Of a stretch of 64,000 bases of DNA, positions 58,011 through 64,000 are shown piece by piece. Position 1 is the first letter of the stretch, and every line of letters begins with the position of its first letter. Source of the stretch: Axinella damicornis (Eukaryota > Porifera > Demospongiae > Axinellida > Axinellidae). A program made the position numbers and the translations under genes. The notes below the pieces were generated by a model, which made no database searches, was not told where the DNA came from, and saw nothing but the letters and a program-made list of their open reading frames with translations. Location: positions 19,175,139 to 19,239,138 of the forward strand of contig OZ007505.1 of assembly GCA_963931865.1 (NCBI GenBank), in the 5' to 3' direction.

Positions 58011-61000
58011 TTGAATAGTGCACGGCAGTGTGCCATTTAGGGGGGTCTGGGTTTGAGGGGCAAAGCATTTTCAAGAGGTTGATCACAATAAGTACGATGC
58101 ACCTTCTGGCACCACTACATGTTGTACATGTACTTCTACGAGTACGTATTTTGTCTCTATTGCAGGGTGTGGTAATCAAATACAGTGAACCCCCAGAAGC
58201 GAGAGTGCCCAAGACTAGATGGAGACTGTACCCTTTCAGAGGAGATCAAGCACTGCGTAAGTGTTTAAAGGATGCCATAATAACTGGGGCAAGCTTGAGT
58301 GAGGCCATATTCTCTGCACCGTTGACCTGGGGAATAATACATGTACATGTACATTGTATGTACAGTAAACAGGAAACTCACTTGTGGAAGCCCATTGAGA
58401 AGCTCCTGAAGATTGAAACTACACTCCTGAAGATCATAAGCCAAGCTCCCACCATAAGGAACCAGCACTCTTTGTAAGAAGCCTTCTGCTTCCTCAAAAG
58501 TAACCTTCTGCTTCTTGGAAGAAGCCTTCCATTCGTAGCAAAGCTGCCCCACAAACCAAATTTGCTACAAATATACATACAGTGGCCTCTGGAGTACTAC
58601 ATGTGCCTGTACATGTAACGTCTCAGCAGTCAGGTACATGTACTTGTTCGCAGAGTTTATCAGGCCGAAGGTCCACTTCAGCGTCTTGTTGAACCCACCG
58701 CCAGACATTGCAATCGTCAGAGAGAGAGAAAGAGCACTGTAGACGGTTGCACAGAAGAAAGTAACCATTCGTCATTCATGAGCGTTTCCAACTTCTTGGC
58801 TAGAGCTTCAAACATGTCTACATGTGCATTTCCTGGAGGATGTGATGGCCACTTTGTTGGCAACAGTACATTAACACTCACCATCTCGAGCAGGTGGTTG
58901 CTATGTAGCCTCGTTCCCAGTCCCATGCCCAGCTTTTCGTCGCTTGCAGTACGGTAAAGCGGGGAGGACCTGTTACATTTCCTCACGTGAGCATGACGTA
59001 ATCGACAAATGGCAAAACTTTCGGAACGAAGACGCTACGCTACGGTGAGTATGACAGTCGCCCCCCCTGCTAGCTAGATACGTGTGGTATGTTACCTGGT
59101 ACCTTCGCTCTTCTTGCTGTTCTGAGACCCACGTACATGTACGCCCACGTTCATTTAGGTCTTTCTACCCTTGACGTCACTCACGTGAGGAAATGTACCA
59201 GGCCTTCGATCCCACTTTACCGTACTGCAAGCGACAAAAAGCTGGGTGTGGGACTGGGAACGAAGCTAGTTGCTATGTGTAATCACGTCTAAGTTTTGTC
59301 ACCATCACGATTGTGCATTTTGCATACATGTACTATACATGTACTTCATGCTAATTCTTGTGCTACTGTTTGTGAAAAGTGAAGCTTATTTCCTTCACTC
59401 TGTCATTTCACATAGCAACCCTCTACATTCATCGGCAGAGTGCATTCCTCGTTGGAAGAGATAGAAAAGTATGTTTTACCATAGCTTGTATACATGTAGT
59501 ATTATATAGTGTATACAAGTATATGTAAACTTTTGCTTGAATTGAGAGGAGATTTCCATTTCGGCAGATTTATTTTGACTGTCAAGTGTTTTATGTTCAA
59601 CCTCTGGTGGCTGCATAGTCAGTTAGCACAGTGCATAAAGAGTGAATGAGGAACTTACCATCATTCCAAGCCAATAAGAGCCTTGGCTTTCCCGCTTGGT
59701 TTCTAGACATATCAGGCCTTATTCTTACATTGGAAAGTGTAGGAAGGCTCCTGCCTCAAACGGTGGGGCCCCGATTGACATGCGATTGACATGTGCTCTC
59801 GTCCCACCCATACCGGAATTGGGTGTGGCTCCGAATTCCTAGCGAGTGAAGCTGGGTGATGTACATGTAAGTAATATTTAAATACCAGTTTGCAGTGCAT
59901 TACGGGTTTTAGTGCACGAGGGCAATCTAGTTAACGGTCGAGGACGAGATAATGCACAAGCCGAAGTCGAGTGCATTATCCACCCGAGACCATTAACTAG
60001 ATTGCCCGAGTGCACTAAAGCCCGTAATGCACTGCAGACTGGTATCTAAACTACTTAGTGCAACTCACTGACCCGAGACAGCCTTTGATCTTTGAAAAGT
60101 GTGCATAATGCACACTAAAGTGTGCAATAAGCGATTTAGTGCTCGTCATGTGATCGATTCTGAGGCGTCTGATTCATTGAGGGTCACGTGAGTAGCACTA
60201 AGAATATTTATAGCAAGTTTCATAGCCATAGCTACATGTATTACAGTTCTGAAGTTAGTAGCGTTTGAAATTCCATCCGCTCACATATAGTGGTGTGCAC
60301 TTCATTGTTTGCAGGTTGTGGACCTGCCTGTTGACCACCCATCATGCTCAAAACAACATGCGGTACTGCAGTACCGGCTGGTTGAGCACCAGAAAGCGGA
60401 TGGGACAGCTGGAAGAAAAGTCAAGTAGGTTACTGTGTACAGACGGAGGAGGCTCACACGTAGAGTGACTTCAGGGTAGCCTCATCCGCGAAGAATGTGG
60501 GGGGCCTGGTGTCTGGTATCTAGTGTAGTGGGGGGTGACTGTCATGCACACCAAGCATTGAACATGTAGTTGGTTGGACAATACGTGCAGATTCAACCAA
60601 GAATTCAACCACGAATATTGCTTACAATATCATGCACACAAGGAGGAGGGGGGTCTGGTAGCCTCGGTCCCAGGCTCTCTCCTCTTAAAATGGGGAGAGA
60701 GCCTGGGACCGAGGCTAGGGGTCTGGTGACTATTGTCACTGTTCTTCCAGAAAGTTGGCCAAGGAACATTGCCCCTCAAAATCAGTCTGGCCTGTGTGGC
60801 CATGGTTTACATACACTGTACCTGGTGCCCCTTACCTACCACTGAGGTATTCTGGTGCGTGCAAGACCATATTAACTGCCTGTCTACAATCTATATCACT
60901 GATATCATTTGCACCTCACATCCTATTAGCATCTCACATCCTATTAGCATCTCACATCGTAATTAGCACAAGCACGGTGAATGCCTCATGAATGCAAGCA

Positions 61001-61970
61001 TAATTAGTAGGCGTGGCTTCATGATGTAGGCTGGCCACGTGTGTTCAGAATGTGTGTGAGACAATAGGTGAAACCATTCTTACCGTAGCTGCAAGAATCA
61101 ACCTGATCTCATCACTCTCACAGGCCGTATGTCATAGATCTGGAGTCAACAAATGGCACTTACGTGAACAACCAGAGGATAGAGCCAGCACGATATTATG
61201 AGCTGAAGGAAAGGGTATGGCAGGTGCTGTCTGTACATGTACATGTATTTCCGTGATCAAACACCGCCCTTGAGTAGTGGCTGCCCTCAAATGATAGCCG
61301 CATCTATAGAAGGGCTGAACGAAATAAACGCCGCCCTTGTTTGGTAGCCGCGGCTAGTATTCGAATGGTGTATCAGCAATGTCGTGTAGACAGCCGGGCG
61401 AAGCACTTTGTCCAGCACTCAAGGAGGGAAGCGACAGTGACCATTTTCTGTGAGTGTGAAGAGAAGCGAATGGAATGTTGGGCATTTCCTGAGGCACGGA
61501 GGGCGAGCGATGTGTGACCGGCGAAAGTTTAGTGAATCTACTGCTGTAGTGGCTTCCTACCATTTTGGCGGGATGATGATGGTACCACATGGAGGGTATA
61601 CACTGTACAGCAAAACTTCTTTGTATTCTTCACTACAAAGCGGTACATACATGGTGAGTTTTTGATTAGTCGCCGCCCTTGAGTAGTAGCCGCAGTAATG
61701 AAATAAATAGTAGCTGTGGCATTTGATCACGGAAATACGGTAATTCATGCATCAATCACAATAGCATGCATACTCTTTTGGCATAGCCGTAGGTTATGTT
61801 TTCTCTGCAGAATGTGATATTGAAGTTGCAGTAACACTCACTTATTCAGTTCCTACCTTTTGCCTTTTTCTTAGGACATGATCAAGTTTGGTTTTAGTTC
61901 ACGGGAATACGTCCTCCTACATGAGAACTCCAAAGGGAGTATGCCCGATGATGTAGAGAGACTGACATGA
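50669..61970 (+). CDS. SNIP1, FHA-domain nuclear/spliceosomal protein, 9 exons
   Basis: Exons 50669-50805, 55313-55416, 55563-55626, 55715-55814, 58166-58256, 59416-59468, 60315-60424, 61124-61214 and 61875-61970 join in consistent phases into 281 aa. The N-terminus (1-100) is Arg/Ser/Glu-rich (RERSRSPSRR). The SNIP1-specific lead-in EPNFALSG and VIKYSEPPEARVP precede an FHA domain at about 165-262 with YIHRQSAFLVGRDRK, HPSCSKQHAV and STNGTYVNN, the phosphothreonine-binding loops, and a closing KFGFSSREYVLLHE. Known SNIP1 binds SMADs/p300 and is part of the activated spliceosome. At 281 aa it is shorter than the human protein (about 396 aa), mainly at the N-terminus; a missed exon in the 4.5 kb intron 1 is possible. 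It shares a promoter with DCP1. Confidence 0.94.
51002..51444. mobile_element. MITE with GTCTAACAAGCTAGCCC ends
   Basis: Imperfect terminal inverted repeats: GTCTAACAAGCTAGCCC and, at the right, GGGGCTAGCCCGCTAGAC, with TTTCTAGACC-type inner repeats. In SNIP1 intron 1; non-coding. Confidence 0.65.
51626..52256 (-). repeat. R1 family, complete inverted copy
   Basis: It runs from ACACTCCTGGTA with AATTGTGCCGCGTAAATA to CTACCAGGAGTGCGGTTGCC, so the whole unit of about 630 bp is bounded by inverted CACTCCTGGTAG cores. This is the best copy for defining the element ends. Confidence 0.7.
52540..52690. repeat. Tandem palindromes TGGTCCTAGGACCA
   Basis: Four units of about 32-40 bp, each with a self-complementary TGGTCCTAGGACCA-like core and a run of C's (TTGTCCCCCCGGAC), alternate ACGCGT, CAGCTG and ACGTGT flanks. 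Not matched to anything known to me. Confidence 0.7.
52997..53312. repeat. CCCT microsatellite arrays
   Basis: Two CCCT arrays (about 52997-53085 and 53262-53315) in SNIP1 intron 1. The minus strand (GGGA) is predicted to form G-quadruplexes. Confidence 0.85.
53631..53926. mobile_element. MITE with ACCGTAGTC termini
   Basis: Near-complete copy of the 40058-40336 family with both terminal repeats (TACCGTAGTCGTGCGTTATT and inverted) and inner GGCGCATCTCGCTTATAGGC blocks. Confidence 0.8.
53927..54780. other. GC-rich unexplained island in SNIP1 intron 1
   Basis: It is more GC-rich than its surroundings and contains an open frame of 95 codons (53966-54253) with no recognised similarity, a triple GTCAGGCTCA repeat at about 54420-54450, and a TATA-like CCATATATATCC at about 54608. 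It could be an LTR or an old inserted gene; neither can be supported from sequence alone. Confidence 0.35.
54878..55168. repeat. Long CCCT array and poly-C run
   Basis: About 40 CCCT units (54985-55145) followed by about 24 C's. The 65 bp before the array (54808-54872) duplicate 53378-53442. Confidence 0.9.
55848..57362. repeat. Large foldback element in SNIP1 intron 4
   Basis: The left arm (55848-56041) and right arm (57168-57362) are inverted copies starting GGTGTCTCTATTCACTGGAC. The inner block with gaggtcaaaggtcacgtgca is shared with the foldback at 3405-3955. The 1.1-kb loop has no recognised gene. Confidence 0.8.
57371..57715 (+). mobile_element. Hairpin MITE F, copy 1
   Basis: A near-perfect hairpin at 57537-57702 (GTGCATTACGGGCTTTAGTG arms) is preceded by a 160-bp non-hairpin tail with CTCACGTGACCCTCAA. 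The same whole unit recurs inverted at 59868-60209. Confidence 0.75.
57975..58010. repeat. Poly-G run
   Basis: An uninterrupted G run of about 30 bases in SNIP1 intron 4; its length may be unreliable in the assembly. Confidence 0.8.
58916..59269. repeat. CTAGCCTCG-type element with split arms
   Basis: The left arm TAGCCTCGTTCCCAGTCCCA and the right arm ending GGGACTGGGAACGAAGCTAG are 240 bp apart. The arms match the compact hairpin at 23455-23561, suggesting a fuller element or an insertion in the loop. Confidence 0.75.
59868..60209 (-). mobile_element. Hairpin MITE F, copy 2
   Basis: Inverted copy of 57371-57715, with the hairpin at about 59880-60049 and the tail to 60209. Exon 6 of SNIP1 (59416-59468) lies between the two copies. 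Confidence 0.75.
60659..60718. repeat. CTAGCCTCG-type hairpin MITE
   Basis: A perfect 60-bp hairpin TAGCCTCGGTCCCAGGCTCT and its complement with an 8-10 base loop. Confidence 0.8.
61245..61742. mobile_element. MITE with TATTTCCGTGATCAAA ends
   Basis: Terminal inverted repeats TATTTCCGTGATCAAA and TTTGATCACGGAAATACGG, with inner GCCGCCCTTGAGTAGT repeats on both sides. In SNIP1 intron 8. The motif GGAAATACGGTA also occurs at 22741. Confidence 0.75.
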
Positions 61971-64000
61971 TTCCATTCTTGTTTGTGTACCAATTATTCA
62001 AGTCATGTATGTTTATTTGCACAGTGATTCCTGAATTAGTTGGTCACGTACAAGGAGATCTCCAGGTGTCAAACAGCATAACCAAAAGTACATGCACAGG
62101 TCAAGACCTGATTGCTGAAATGCAGGTGTAGTAGTTCCTTTGTCTTTAATTAATCGGTACAGTGAGCGAGGAAAGAGGGCTTGACCTTAATGAACATGTG
62201 CTCCATGATCCATTTGCAGTAGTCTGTAGCACGTACGTACTGCATGTAGCTGGGATAACATCTCGAGAACCAAGGAGACGTGCCTTACTTGCACACCTGG
62301 TCGTACATGGCCCTAAGACACTTTCTGTGGTTTCTAGCATCTGGTACTGGATCACGAGACATGCTCATGCTCCAGTATACTATACGTACCAGTGCACTTG
62401 GTGCCTCGAAACATATGCATGTTCTTGCATATGCTGCTTGGTGAGGTACTACAAAGACATGCACCGCGGTTCTGCAGACACCACAAGTACAAATGAGACT
62501 TGGGAACAAGGCTATGCAGGCACCTGCAAAGGCAGTGTCCAAAGGTAATTCAAGGAATGAGCCAGGTAGGAGATTCTTGGGAGCGAGCTTCAGGTGAGAG
62601 GAATGGGTAAGTGCTTGCACATTGAGCATGACTGTGTTTAAATTTGTGCATGGGAGCAGTAAGTTTTTGGTGTCGCCTGTGTTGGAAACATTGCATAATT
62701 ACGGGCCCGGGTCGCTTTACAAGACTGTTGCTGTGACATTACATCCAGTTGCAAAACGAATAATTGTACCCTGGGACGTTTCTGTGCCTGATTCACTCAT
62801 TGATTGCAAAACGATTAACATAATTGTACCCTGGGATGTTTCTGTGCCTGTGAGGTCACTGACTCTTGCCAAACTTCAGCTCAAACATGCGCCTGCTGCC
62901 AACAAATTTATAGACCCCTCACCATTTTTGTTTTACGCTGCCTCAAGTACTCACAGCTCTGTGTAGGATGGATTTTATTCGTCAAATAACATCTCTGCAT
63001 GCATGTATGTGAAAGCATTAGTCCATGTAGCAAGGGCATGGATGGAACATCATCATCATAATTATATCAGTCGAAACCTTCACTCATGATGGTTGCTATA
63101 TAGCTACATATAGCTACCCTGATAGCTTAATGCGCAAGTTGGACAATGCAAGCCCACCAAAAAAGAGCCAAATTTTTCTGCGCTAAGGTTGCTGATCTCT
63201 TCTATGTCGGGAGATCATGAACTTGAAGTTTGACACTGCTTATAAATAGCCACTCACTCACAGGGCCTCAATGTCTTGCAGGCTAGCTAGCTACATGTAG
63301 TTAGTGGGCTATTATAGCCCACTAACTACATGTAGCTACCTCTACATAGCTAGCTAGCTAGCTACTGAGTCAGAGTTGAGCATAATTATAATATGCTCAA
63401 TTCTGACTCAGTAGCTAGCTATAGATCTCTCTAACTAAAGCAATCTGGAGAGGGATCGATGGTCTGACCAGCGTGTTATTGAAGATCCTTGTCAAAGATA
63501 ACGTTGAGCTAGTATTGTGTCTATATAACGTGTTACCATTAGTTTTCTATTGACAAAAATGTGACTGATTGCTGTATAAGTAACATCATAATAACTGCAT
63601 GGTTAGTGATTAACTAGTATGAGATGCATAGGTCTGAATCCTAATATTGTTGGTTCCCCATTTACCCACTGTTAACCATCGATCTGTCATAGAGGGGGTC
63701 CCCATTTTCACCAAGGGGTCCCTATAAAATGGGGACTCCGGGGAAATCCGTCATGCCCTGCACCTTGTGACAGCGCACCTCCACCGCCAGAATCAAGTTG
63801 CTAACGCTCTTCGTACCCGAGATTCTTGGTTAGCGAGCGTTAAGTATACATTTCCCAATACATTTCGCACGGCGCGCGCATGAGGGAGATTTTTGGTTAG
63901 CGAGCTTATGTATACATTAGGAAGTTACCAACTTCCTCAGCTACCACCATGAGTACAACCAGTGAATAGGGAACACCTGTACCGCCTGAACCACAAAGTG
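61971..64000. other. Region downstream of SNIP1
   Basis: No gene recognised on either strand. A direct repeat (aattgtaccctgggacgtttctgtgcctg at about 62760 and 62824) and hairpins at 63283-63420 are present. Confidence 0.45.
63283..63420. repeat. Two adjacent perfect hairpins
   Basis: Hairpin 1 has TAGCTACATGTAGTTAGTGG arms around 63283-63340. Hairpin 2 has GCTACTGAGTCAGAGTTGAG arms around 63350-63420. Both end in GCTAGCTA repeats. Confidence 0.8.

Noticed and set aside
62162..62966. Two 114-128 codon frames downstream of SNIP1
   Set aside because: No recognised motif, no splice partner and ordinary composition for non-coding DNA here.
1..64000. tRNA, rRNA, CRISPR arrays and operons
   Set aside because: No cloverleaf-type tRNA box, rRNA segment or spaced direct-repeat array was seen; the gene structures are eukaryotic.

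Overview
The window reads as animal nuclear DNA: GT-AG introns, three conserved single-copy-type animal genes, and accessory sequence packed with transposons, foldback hairpins, minisatellites and homopolymer runs. A cluster of short collagen-like type II membrane proteins, a filamin with three calponin-homology domains, and the absence of any vertebrate or insect hallmark suggest an early-branching metazoan, most likely a sponge. That placement is inference; no rRNA or mitochondrial marker is present.

Layout. 1-5300 is mobile DNA: an unclassified interspersed repeat, three head-to-tail non-autonomous Helitrons (642-3383, one carrying a nested TTAA-flanked MITE), and foldback elements. 5300-19460 is a minus-strand cluster of six collagen-like sequences: two intact single-exon genes (14069-15094 and 18405-19424) and four pseudogenes or relics, with a tandem segmental duplication at a 4.02 kb offset and signs of gene conversion. 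19460-22820 holds hairpins and a decayed Ty3/gypsy-type gag relic. 22825-35583 (+) is a filamin in three exons, with a 5.4 kb first intron carrying three near-identical 724-bp tandem units of a piggyBac-like MITE, and a 6.1 kb last exon with 19 filamin repeats, six of them duplicated as a block.

37273-50195 (-) is the mRNA decapping activator DCP1, rebuilt here as eight exons (786 aa). Its 7.6 kb third intron hosts a Helitron (44817-47284) with a 23-residue-repeat/DUF6570-like protein and an RPA-like zinc-ribbon protein, plus a P-element-like transposase relic, a decayed unknown gene and a hexanucleotide array. A 473-bp divergent promoter with a perfect CRE palindrome separates DCP1 from SNIP1 (50669-61970, +), rebuilt as nine exons (281 aa, RS-like N-terminus plus FHA domain). 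SNIP1 introns hold MITEs, CCCT arrays and foldbacks. Beyond 61970 only hairpins were seen.

Functionally, DCP1 (mRNA decapping) and SNIP1 (spliceosome/nuclear FHA factor) are both RNA-metabolism genes sharing one promoter region. Filamin is an actin cross-linker, and the collagen-like cluster is a young, fast-changing surface-protein family.
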